Below are positions 24,436 to 31,490 of a stretch of 64,000 nucleotides of DNA, piece after piece (within the stretch, counting starts at the first letter, position 1; each line of letters opens with the position of its first letter). Both the position numbers and the translations under genes were made by a program. Below the pieces are notes generated by a model. It was not told the origin of the DNA and made no database searches. It was given only the letters and a program-made list of their open reading frames with translations. The DNA is from Actinoallomurus vinaceus (GTDB taxonomy: Bacteria > Actinomycetota > Actinomycetes > Streptosporangiales > Streptosporangiaceae), in contig NZ_BAABHK010000021.1 in the NCBI RefSeq assembly GCF_039542055.1, positions 1 through 64,000 on the forward strand, given 5' to 3'.

Positions 24436-25406
24436 AACCGCGGACCAGGGTCTGGCGCAAGGGACGGCTGGAGGCGGAGGACTTCCCCGCCGACCTGATC
24501 AGCGACTACCTCGCCGAGCCGGACACCGTCGTCTGGCTGGACCTGTGCGCGCCGGACACCGAGGGCCTCGGTCTCATCACCGAGGAACTCGGCCTGTCCC
24601 CGCTCGCCGTCGAGGACGCGGTCAGCCACCACGAGCGGCCCAAGCTCGACCGGTACGACGGCCACCTGTTCCTGAACGCCTACTCCGTCCACCTCTCCGC
24701 CGACGGCACGCAGCTGGACAAGCACGAGATCTCCGCGTTCATCACGGGACGGGCGCTGGTGACCGTACGCGGCGACAAGGGCTTCGACCTCGACGGGCTC
24801 CTCGAGCGCTGGGACGGCTCTCCGGACCTCGCCCAGTACGGCGTGGCCTACCTCCTGCACGGGCTGCTGGACCTGATCGTCGACGGCCACTTCGAGGCGG
24901 TGCAGGCGCTCGACGACCAGGTCGACGGCCTCGAGGAGGACCTCTTCGCGGGGCGCATGCCCGACGGCGGCACCCAGCAGCGAAGCTACCGGCTGCGCAA
25001 GAGCCTCGCCCTGCTGCGCCGGGTCGTCCTGCCGATGCGGGAGGTCGTCAACACCCTGCTCCGGCGCGACCTGGAGATCGTCCCGGCCCCGATGGCGCCG
25101 TACTTCCAGGACGTCTACGACCACGTCCTGCGCGCCACCGACTGGACCGACAGCCTGCGCGACGTCGTGACGAGCCTGCAGGAGACCCGCATCGCCATGC
25201 AGGGCAACTACCTCAACCTCGTCATGAAGAAGCTCACCGGCTGGGCGGCCGTCATCGCCGTCCCCACCGCCATCACCGGCTTCTACGGCGAGAACGTCCC
25301 GTACCCCGGCTTCGGCAAGTCCTGGGGCTTCCTGTCGAGCATCGTCATCCTCGTCGTCACCGGCGTCGCCCTCTACATCGCCTTCCGCAAACGCGACTGG
25401 ATCTGA
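24426..25406 (+). CDS. CorA-family divalent-cation transporter with GEN signature
   Basis: 326 residues; ATG at 24426 overlaps the pmt stop. A soluble alpha/beta N-terminal domain (residues 1-130) and long helices (ALLRRVVLPMREVV) precede two C-terminal membrane helices ending KRDWI, the CorA layout. The signature between the helices, normally Y-G-M-N, reads GFYGENVPYPGFG. The Glu in the selectivity loop is a substitution seen in divergent members of the superfamily and may change ion preference from Mg2+ or the direction of transport. Translational coupling to pmt is suggestive but not explained. Confidence 0.88.
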   Translation: MDLKPRTRVWRKGRLEAEDFPADLISDYLAEPDTVVWLDLCAPDTEGLGLITEELGLSPLAVEDAVSHHERPKLDRYDGHLFLNAYSVHLSADGTQLDKHEISAFITGRALVTVRGDKGFDLDGLLERWDGSPDLAQYGVAYLLHGLLDLIVDGHFEAVQALDDQVDGLEEDLFAGRMPDGGTQQRSYRLRKSLALLRRVVLPMREVVNTLLRRDLEIVPAPMAPYFQDVYDHVLRATDWTDSLRDVVTSLQETRIAMQGNYLNLVMKKLTGWAAVIAVPTAITGFYGENVPYPGFGKSWGFLSSIVILVVTGVALYIAFRKRDWI

Positions 25407-25449
25407 GGAGCCCCGCACCCGGACGTCGGCACAGCCGTGACCGCGTTGC

Positions 25450-25908
25450 TCACCGTACTCGCGACAGTCGCCTCGCGACTGCCGGGATGATGATCGCACC
25501 GGCGATCAGGTGTGCGGCGGCGAGGGTGAGCTTGGTCGAGATCACCGTGTCCGCTGCCGTGAGCGGCGTGGCGAGGGAGAGGGCGAGCAGTGGCAGCGCC
25601 GTGCGGAGGTAGGTGCGCTTGGGGTTCTTCGCGAAACGGGCCATCAGGATGACGGCGAACGTGAACCAGAACGTGACGACCATCGTCCCCATCGCGAACA
25701 TGCCGACGGTGATCGGCGTCGCGTGGTGCGAGCCGAGGCCGGCGGCCCTCATTGGCACGCCGGCGGCTCGGGCGGCCAGTCCCCACGTCTCGACGGCGGC
25801 GCCGGCGGCGAGGCCGGACAGGTAGCTGACCTGCCAGACGGGGCGGCGCGCCAGGAATGACGCGGACAGCGCGGCGGACGTGCGCGTGGAGGCGGGCGTG
25901 ATGGACAT
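25450..25908 (-). CDS. DUF6069-like four-helix membrane protein
   Basis: 152 residues; ATG at 25908 with AGGAGGG 6 bases upstream. Four hydrophobic segments: about residues 24-44 (VWQVSYLSGLAAGAAVETWG), 66-90 (TVGMFAMGTMVVTFWFTFAVILM), 100-118 and 126-145 (AAAHLIAGAIIIPAV). Conserved-looking HHATPITVG between helices 1 and 2 is typical of DUF6069. Function unknown. It is convergent with the CorA-like gene and divergent from the YCII gene. Confidence 0.6.
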   Translation of the reverse strand: MSITPASTRTSAALSASFLARRPVWQVSYLSGLAAGAAVETWGLAARAAGVPMRAAGLGSHHATPITVGMFAMGTMVVTFWFTFAVILMARFAKNPKRTYLRTALPLLALSLATPLTAADTVISTKLTLAAAHLIAGAIIIPAVARRLSRVR

Positions 25909-25951
25909 GGTGTCCCTCCTGGGTTCTGCGGTGGTGCCTTCTCAGGGGGAA

Positions 25952-25985
25952 CGGGGCCCACCCGCGTTTCTCGACACGGGCCCCG
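25952..25985. repeat. GC-rich hairpin in the 25.9-26.1 kb divergent region
   Basis: cggggccc (25952-25959) and gggccccg (25978-25985) can pair around an 18-base loop. The hairpin lies between the divergent DUF6069-like and YCII genes. It could be a leader structure or operator. Confidence 0.35.
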
Positions 25986-26118
25986 GCGGATCGGTAGGAA
26001 GAAGTCCGGCGGGGGCATGTCGAGAACGTGGAGGCAGCTTCGTTCCTCCGGTGAGAGCGTGGCGGGGCGTGCCGACGGCGGCCTGCCGGGCTGTGATCCA
26101 TCGGAGAGAGGAACCGCG

Positions 26119-26481
26119 ATGAAGTACCTGCTCATGATCTACGGCAACCAGGAGAAGTGGTCCAGCATCCCGGCGGAGGACTGGCCGCGCGAGATCGCCA
26201 AGCAGGACGCCTACAACAAGAAGTACACGGCGACCGGGGAACTGCTCGGCGGATACGGGCTGGCCGATGCCGCCGCCGCGAAACTGGTGACGCGCAAGGA
26301 CGGGGTCCCGGCCGTCAGCGACGGCCCCTACCTGGAGACGAAGGAGTACATGGCCTCCTTCTACCTCGTCGACGTCGAGACCGAGGAGCGGGCTTACGAG
26401 CTCGCCGCGGCGATGCCGTGGGCGGACCAGAACCCGACAGAGGTCTGGCCGATCCTGCACGAGTCCGCGAACGACGCCTGA
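26119..26481 (+). CDS. YCII/DGPF-domain protein, ECF42 partner
   Basis: 120 residues; ATG at 26119 with GGAGAGAGG about 9 bases upstream. KYLLMIYGNQEKW at the N-terminus and the DGPF-type motif DGPYLETKEYMASFYLVDVET identify the YCII-related family (the canonical form is DGPFAETKE; here Phe-Ala is replaced by Tyr-Leu). By family, DGPF proteins are encoded beside ECF42 sigma factors and are needed for their activity. That gene follows 16 bases downstream. No signal peptide; cytoplasmic. Confidence 0.85.
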   Translation: MKYLLMIYGNQEKWSSIPAEDWPREIAKQDAYNKKYTATGELLGGYGLADAAAAKLVTRKDGVPAVSDGPYLETKEYMASFYLVDVETEERAYELAAAMPWADQNPTEVWPILHESANDA

Positions 26482-26497
26482 GGTCAAGGCCGAACCG

Positions 26498-27790
26498 GTG
26501 ACGGACGGAGTCCAGCGACGCGTCGAGGACCTGCTGCGCGAACTGGCGCCGCAGGTCCTCGGCACGCTCACCGGCCGCTACGGCCAGTTCGGCGCCTGTG
26601 AGGACGCCACCCAGGAGGCGCTGCTCAAGGCCGTGCGGCACTGGCCCCGGGACGGGATCCCGCAGAGCCCACGCGGCTGGCTGCTGACGGTCGCGACCCG
26701 CGTCCTGATAGACGAGTCCCGCAGCGACAGTTCGCGACGCCGGCGTGAGGACGCGATCTTCGCCGCGACGCCGCAGTCTGAGCTGCTCGCCCGTCCCGCG
26801 GACTCGACCGCCGACCCCGGCGAGGCGGCGGCCGGCCGCGAGGATTCGCTGAAACTGCTGTTCCTGTGCTGCCACCCGTCGCTGTCTGTGCCCAGTCAGA
26901 TCGCTTTGACGCTGCGCGCCGTGGGCGGACTGACGACGGCGCAGATCGCCGCGGCCTTCCTTGTCCCCGAGGCGACGATGGCGCAGCGCATCAGCCGCGC
27001 GAAGGCGACGATCAAATCCGCTGGGATACGGTTCGAGATGCCGCGGGGCGAGGCCCGCGAACGTCTGGGCGCGGTGCAGCACGTCCTCTACCTGATCTTC
27101 AATGAGGGGTACACCGCCTCCTCGGGCGAGGACCTGACCGCGGCGAGCCTGTCGGACGAGGCCATCCGCCTCACACGCCTGCTGCGTCGGCTACTGCCCG
27201 AGGACGGCGAGACGGCCGGCCTCCTGGCCCTGATGCTGCTGACCGACGCCCGGCGCCCCGCCCGCACACTGCCCGACGGCGCCCTGGTCCCGCTGGCCGA
27301 GCAGGACCGGACACGCTGGACACGGGCCTCGATCGCCGAGGGCGTCGCACTGATCTCGGAGGTGCTGCCCCGCGGCGCGGTCGGGCCTTACCAACTGCAG
27401 GCGGCGATCGCGGCGGTGCACGACGAGGCGCCCACGATGGACGACACCGACTGGCCGCAGATCCTCGGCCTGTACGACCTGCTGGAGAAGGCCGCCCCGA
27501 ATCCGATGACGACGCTGAACCGGGCCATCGCGGTCGCGATGGTGCACGGACCGAGGGCAGGGCTGGAGCTGGTCGCCTCCCTGGAGTCCGACAGCCGGAT
27601 GGCGCGCCACCACCGGCTCCTGGCCACCCGGGCACATCTCAGGGAACTCGCCGGCGATCACGACGGCGCCGCGTCCGACTACCTGGATGCCGCACGGCGC
27701 ACGGCCAGCATCCCCGAACGGCGGTATCTCACCGGCCGCGCCCTCGCCCAGCCGGACACCCGGCAGCGGACCGATGGGCCGGCGAAGTGA
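26498..27790 (+). CDS. ECF42-type sigma factor with long C-terminal extension
   Basis: 430 residues, more than twice a standard ECF sigma factor. Sigma region 2 (residues 8-75: ACEDATQEALLKAVRHWPRDG, SPRGWLLTVATRVLIDESRSD) and region 4 (residues 125-175: LTTAQIAAAFLVPEATMAQRISRAKATI) are followed by about 220 residues of TPR/SnoaL-free helical extension containing VLYLIFNEGYTASSGEDL, RTLPDGALVPLAEQDR, NPMTTLNRAIAV and the final repeat RHHRLLATRAHLRELAGDHDGAASDYLDA. These are hallmarks of ECF42. The GTG at 26498 is probable. The upstream DGPF protein fits the standard pairing. Confidence 0.88.
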   Translation: MTDGVQRRVEDLLRELAPQVLGTLTGRYGQFGACEDATQEALLKAVRHWPRDGIPQSPRGWLLTVATRVLIDESRSDSSRRRREDAIFAATPQSELLARPADSTADPGEAAAGREDSLKLLFLCCHPSLSVPSQIALTLRAVGGLTTAQIAAAFLVPEATMAQRISRAKATIKSAGIRFEMPRGEARERLGAVQHVLYLIFNEGYTASSGEDLTAASLSDEAIRLTRLLRRLLPEDGETAGLLALMLLTDARRPARTLPDGALVPLAEQDRTRWTRASIAEGVALISEVLPRGAVGPYQLQAAIAAVHDEAPTMDDTDWPQILGLYDLLEKAAPNPMTTLNRAIAVAMVHGPRAGLELVASLESDSRMARHHRLLATRAHLRELAGDHDGAASDYLDAARRTASIPERRYLTGRALAQPDTRQRTDGPAK

Positions 27791-27897
27791 GCTCAATGAA
27801 ATTCATGTACGGGGCGAGTTGGAGGCAGACGGTAAAGATCCCTGGTCCGCGCTTCCGCCATGCTGCCCGTCGAATCTCAAGGGCCCGCGTTCGGGTC

Positions 27898-27990
27898 TCA
27901 CTCTACGGTGGCCGACATTCTACGTTCTGTGAGATCCGCGGGATCCGTGTTGCCGCCGCAGCAGATGACAGCGACGCGCTCACCTGGGCC
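27898..27990 (-). pseudogene. 3'-end relic of a threonine dehydratase-like gene
   Basis: On the minus strand this stretch reads PGERVAVICCGGNTDPADLT, nearly the same as the C-terminus of the intact dehydratase 0.7 kb away (PGERLAIICCGANTDPSDLT). At DNA level the match runs about 70 bases with roughly four in five identical. Nothing of the rest of the gene is present. The Uma2 gene lies exactly between this relic and the intact gene's 3' end. This points to an insertion or unequal exchange that duplicated or replaced the gene end. Confidence 0.65.
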
Positions 27991-28005
27991 GGCGGCAGGC
28001 ACCTG

Positions 28006-28611
28006 TCAAAGCCGGTCGGTCTCGGTGAGGTCGATGTCGATGTCGAACGGCACCGTGAGCTTGAGCCGATCGTGGTGGATCCCGGTCAGCGCGTAACTCT
28101 TCGTCGCTACGTCGAGCTCGTACACGCAGACTGTCGGCCGCCCAGAAGTGTCCTCCACTCGCCAGAAGTGTGGAATCCCCGCCTCCGCGTACAACTGCGG
28201 CTTCCGTTTCCGGTCGCGCACCTCGGATTCGAGAGAGACCACCTCCACCGCCAGGATGACGTCGGCCGCTCGAAAATTGGTCTGGCGCATTCCCGTTACG
28301 GCGTCGGCACGAACGACCACCACGTCAGGCTCGGGCCGCTGCCGCGGGTCTAGCGTGACCGTCATTTCACGACGCACCCGAACGCTGGAAGGAGCGGTTT
28401 TCCGGAGCCCGCTCACAAGGACGTCCATCGTAGATGTGCGGAAGTTGGTCTGGGGGCTCACGAAGACCAGACTGCCATCGATTAGCTCAGTGTGAGGAGG
28501 CAGCTCCGGAATGTGATCGAGGTCTTCTGCTCTGAACCCTTGCTCCGGAGGGGTGTACCACGGGCGCTTCTGTGACGTTTCAGGTGTATCGGGCATCGGC
28601 GCCGCCGTCAT
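28006..28611 (-). CDS. Uma2/DUF820 family restriction-endonuclease-like protein
   Basis: 201 residues; ATG at 28611 with AGAGGAG 5 bases upstream. PD-(D/E)XK-like Uma2 fold: ELPPHTELIDGSLVFVSPQ at the N-terminus, PEPDVVVVRAD carrying the active-site Asp, VILAVEVVSLESEVRDRKRKPQLYAEAGIPHFWRV with the Glu and Lys, and a final beta-rich region. Uma2 proteins are abundant in actinomycetes and cyanobacteria; many are accessory and their substrates are unknown. It sits between an intact dehydratase gene and a relic of a second copy, suggesting recent insertion. Confidence 0.8.
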   Translation of the reverse strand: MTAAPMPDTPETSQKRPWYTPPEQGFRAEDLDHIPELPPHTELIDGSLVFVSPQTNFRTSTMDVLVSGLRKTAPSSVRVRREMTVTLDPRQRPEPDVVVVRADAVTGMRQTNFRAADVILAVEVVSLESEVRDRKRKPQLYAEAGIPHFWRVEDTSGRPTVCVYELDVATKSYALTGIHHDRLKLTVPFDIDIDLTETDRL

Positions 28612-28671
28612 CTGATCTCCTCTGCGGAGACGGCCTCCAAGAAACCTTCGTGGTGGCCACGCTATCAAGGT

Positions 28672-29613
28672 TCACTCTGTGGTGGTCGAAGCTCCACGCT
28701 CTGTCAGATCGGACGGGTCCGTGTTGGCACCGCAGCAGATGATGGCGAGGCGTTCGCCTGGGGCGGGGTGGTAGGCGCCGGTCAGGAGGGCGGCGTACGC
28801 CGCGGCGGTGCCGTGTTCCAGGACGAGGTGGTAGCGGCGCCACAGGTCGCGGCGGGCGGCGATCACGTCCTCGTCGCTCACCAGGAGGGACGTCACCTCG
28901 GTGCGGCGGGCGACGGCGAAGGCGATCTCGCCGATGCGGCGGGCGCCGAGGGAGTCGGCCGCCACGCCTGAGACCTCGACGTCGACCGGTTCGCCGGCCG
29001 CCAGTGCGGCGTTCAGGGAGGCGCAGCCGTGCGGCTCGACGGCGATGACGCGGGACCGGCCCTCCAGGGCGGCGGCGATCCCGGCCATGAGCCCGCCGCC
29101 GCCGACCGCGACGAGGACCGTGTCCACTCCGCCGGTCTGCTCCTCCAGTTCGAGCGCGAGGGTGCCCTGCCCGGCGCAGATCTCCGGCTGGTCGTAGGCG
29201 TGGCAGAACAGCGCGCCGGTGTCGGCGACGCGCTTGGTGGCGGCGTCGTACGCCTCGGCGTACTCGCGGCCCACCTGGACGACGGCGGCGCCGAGCGCCC
29301 TGAGCCCGGCGACCTTGACGGCGGGCGCGGTCTCGGGGACGTAGACCTCGGCGGGGACGCCGAGCTCGCGGGCGGCGTACGCGACGGCCAGCCCGGCGTT
29401 GCCGCCGGAGGCGGCGACCACGCCCGCGTCCGGCAGGCCGCCCTTCTCGGCGGCGGCGAGGATGCGGTTGAACGCCCCCCGCGCCTTGAACGAGCCGGTG
29501 TGCTGGAGCTGCTCCAGCTTCAGCACGCGGTCGCCGTCCGCGAAGACCGGTGTGGTGCGTACCCGGGAGCCGATCCGGGCTCTGGCCGCTTCGACGTCGC
29601 TGCGAGAGATCAC
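28672..29613 (-). CDS. PLP-dependent threonine/serine dehydratase-like enzyme
   Basis: 313 residues from the GTG at 29613; AGGAGGG lies about 15 bases upstream. Fold-type II PLP enzyme: GSFKARGAFNR with the Schiff-base lysine near residue 47, substrate loop AASGGNAGLAVAYAA, PLP-phosphate loop VAVGGGGLMAGIAAAL, and cofactor serine/cysteine region IICCGANTD. No ACT regulatory domain, so it is a catabolic or short IlvA-type dehydratase; serine racemase activity is also possible. It is divergent from the DUF5519 gene. Confidence 0.88.
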   Translation of the reverse strand: MISRSDVEAARARIGSRVRTTPVFADGDRVLKLEQLQHTGSFKARGAFNRILAAAEKGGLPDAGVVAASGGNAGLAVAYAARELGVPAEVYVPETAPAVKVAGLRALGAAVVQVGREYAEAYDAATKRVADTGALFCHAYDQPEICAGQGTLALELEEQTGGVDTVLVAVGGGGLMAGIAAALEGRSRVIAVEPHGCASLNAALAAGEPVDVEVSGVAADSLGARRIGEIAFAVARRTEVTSLLVSDEDVIAARRDLWRRYHLVLEHGTAAAYAALLTGAYHPAPGERLAIICCGANTDPSDLTERGASTTTE

Positions 29614-29754
29614 TCGTCCACCGTACGACCCTCCTGGAAGATCGAGACGGGCGATCCTCCCCTTCCCCGGGAATGGGCCGCCGAGCGTCACGATGGTGGC
29701 GGGAAGGCAAAGAGAGCGATAAATCGCTTGGTAACGATTAAGGCGCGAGCCCTT

Positions 29755-30363
29755 ATGGGAACGCGTGTGGCACGGGATGCTGGGTCCGTGACAGGCCCTC
29801 CGAAAAGCCGGAGCACAGCCGAACGAGTGGCCGCACAACTGACGGCGTGGCCCGGGTTGGACACCGGTCGTCCATCGTGCGGCGTCGGCCGGGGATTCGC
29901 GTTCCACGGCACCCAGATTCTTCATCTGCACACCGGTGACGAGGCCGATCTGCGGCTCACCCGGCCGTTCATCGACCGGCTCGACCAGGTGCTCACCGAG
30001 TCCGGTCAGATCGTCATCCGGTCGGGCGACGACTGGGTGACCGTGCGCCTCGACACCGACACCGCGGGCTCGCTGCTGATCAGCCTGGTGAGCCTGGCGA
30101 TCCAGGCGGTGGAGGAGCGGGGGGCGCCCGCACGGCCGTGCACCCGGGAGCGAGCCCGACGCAGCGAGCGGAGTGGGCGGCTGAGCAGCGTCCTTGGGCG
30201 CGCCTCCGGCACGACGGAGGCCGCCCGCGGAGCGAGTGAGGACGGCGAGTCCCCCGAGGACACGGAGAGGTCGCAGGGCGCCGGGCGGACTTTAGCGGCC
30301 GGTGCGGAGGAACGCTCCCTGCCCCGGCCGCTGCGCCGGCTGCGTCCGCTCCGTCAGCGGTAG
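29755..30363 (+). CDS. DUF5519/luciferase-domain protein with low-complexity tail
   Basis: 202 residues from the ATG at 29755; a GTG at 29788 is a possible alternative. Residues 22-120 match the DUF5519 pattern: AAQLTAWPGLDTGRP, GVGRGFAFHGTQILHLHTG, ADLRLTRPFID, and DDWVTVRLDT, ending SLVSLAIQAV. Family members normally stop near here. This one continues about 80 residues of Arg/Ser/Glu-rich sequence encoded by GAGCGAGC-type repeats and hairpins (for example gcctccg / cggaggc around 30204-30222), probably a read-through tail acquired by repeat insertion. It overlaps the convergent GT4 gene end by 10 bases. Confidence 0.65.
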   Translation: MGTRVARDAGSVTGPPKSRSTAERVAAQLTAWPGLDTGRPSCGVGRGFAFHGTQILHLHTGDEADLRLTRPFIDRLDQVLTESGQIVIRSGDDWVTVRLDTDTAGSLLISLVSLAIQAVEERGAPARPCTRERARRSERSGRLSSVLGRASGTTEAARGASEDGESPEDTERSQGAGRTLAAGAEERSLPRPLRRLRPLRQR

Positions 30364-31490
30364 ACGAGGGAGAACAGGCGCTCCCAGCGGTCGACGACCA
30401 CGTCGGCCGAGAACCGCTGGACCGACTGCCGGCCCGCCTCCCCCATCTTGGCGCGCAGGTCCGGGTCGTCCATAAGGCGTTCGAGCCCCTCGGCGAACTC
30501 CGTGACGTTGCCCGGGGTGACGAGGATGCCGTCGACCTCGTGCGTGATGAGCTCGCGGACGCCGGGTGCGCTGTCGAACGCGACGACGGGCAGGCCGTAC
30601 GCCATGGCCTCCAGGATGCCCATCGGGAAGCCCTCGCTCCGCGACGGCAGCGCGTAGATCGAGGCGTTGGTCAGAGCGCCCTGGATGTCGGAGGTCGTGC
30701 CGGGCATCTCGACGGTGACGCCGAGCTCGTCGGCCTTGCGGCGCAGCGCCTCCTCCTCCGGTCCGGAGCCGTACAGCCGTAGCCGCCACGTCGGCGGGCG
30801 GTTCGGTGAGGGGCTGGTCCGCGCGCGTTCGGTGATCTTGGCCCAGGACTCCAGGAGCATGTCCTGGCCCTTCTCGAACGACAGCCGGCCGAGGCCGACG
30901 ACGACGGGCGCGGTGAGGTCCGGGAAGGCCGTGGGCGTGACGTGCAGCGGGTTGGGCATCACGTCGGCGTTGGACATCCCGGCGCGAGCCCACGCGTCGG
31001 CGTCCTCGGTGGTGAGCACGCAGAGCCGGTCGACGTCGGCGAAGTAGCGCTGCACACGGGGGAACCGCGAGGAGCCCTTCGTCGCGGCGTACGACTCGTG
31101 GCTCATGCCGATGACCGCCATCCCGGCGGTGTCGGCGAGGGCGACCCACTCCATGGCCCAGACCTGGGCGGCGATGACGATCCCGCCGGGCCGGGCGGTG
31201 CGGAACAGCGCACTGAGCTTCGCGGCGCCCTGGCGCTGGGCCGCGACACGCCGCGCTTCGCGGATGCGGCCGCCCTTGCGGGGCGGCGGCGGGGTCTCGT
31301 GCAGGGTGTGCAGCCCGTACGGCAGGTCGCGGCCGTAGTCGTAGGCCTCCTCGGCGTGCGTGATGCCGATGATATGCACCCGGTGGCCGCGCTCGGTGAA
31401 GAGCCGGCCGACGTGGTGGGCCCAGCGCTGGAGGCCGCCGAGCTCCTCGTGGTTGTTGCAGACGATGAAGATGTCGCGCGATTCAGCCAT
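30354..31490 (-). CDS. GT4 family glycosyltransferase
   Basis: 378 residues, GT-B fold. N-terminal GGLQRWAHHVGRLFTERGHRVHI is the acceptor-side Rossmann start. The C-terminal donor domain shows GLGRLSFEKGQDMLLESW, LRLYGSGPEEEALRR, and the E-x7-E motif SRSEGFPMGILEAMAYGLPVV with GVRELI after it. It overlaps the upstream GT2-TagF gene by eight bases, so the two are co-translated. Likely cytoplasmic and acting on a lipid-linked teichoic-acid or capsular precursor. Confidence 0.88.
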   Translation of the reverse strand: MAESRDIFIVCNNHEELGGLQRWAHHVGRLFTERGHRVHIIGITHAEEAYDYGRDLPYGLHTLHETPPPPRKGGRIREARRVAAQRQGAAKLSALFRTARPGGIVIAAQVWAMEWVALADTAGMAVIGMSHESYAATKGSSRFPRVQRYFADVDRLCVLTTEDADAWARAGMSNADVMPNPLHVTPTAFPDLTAPVVVGLGRLSFEKGQDMLLESWAKITERARTSPSPNRPPTWRLRLYGSGPEEEALRRKADELGVTVEMPGTTSDIQGALTNASIYALPSRSEGFPMGILEAMAYGLPVVAFDSAPGVRELITHEVDGILVTPGNVTEFAEGLERLMDDPDLRAKMGEAGRQSVQRFSADVVVDRWERLFSLVYR

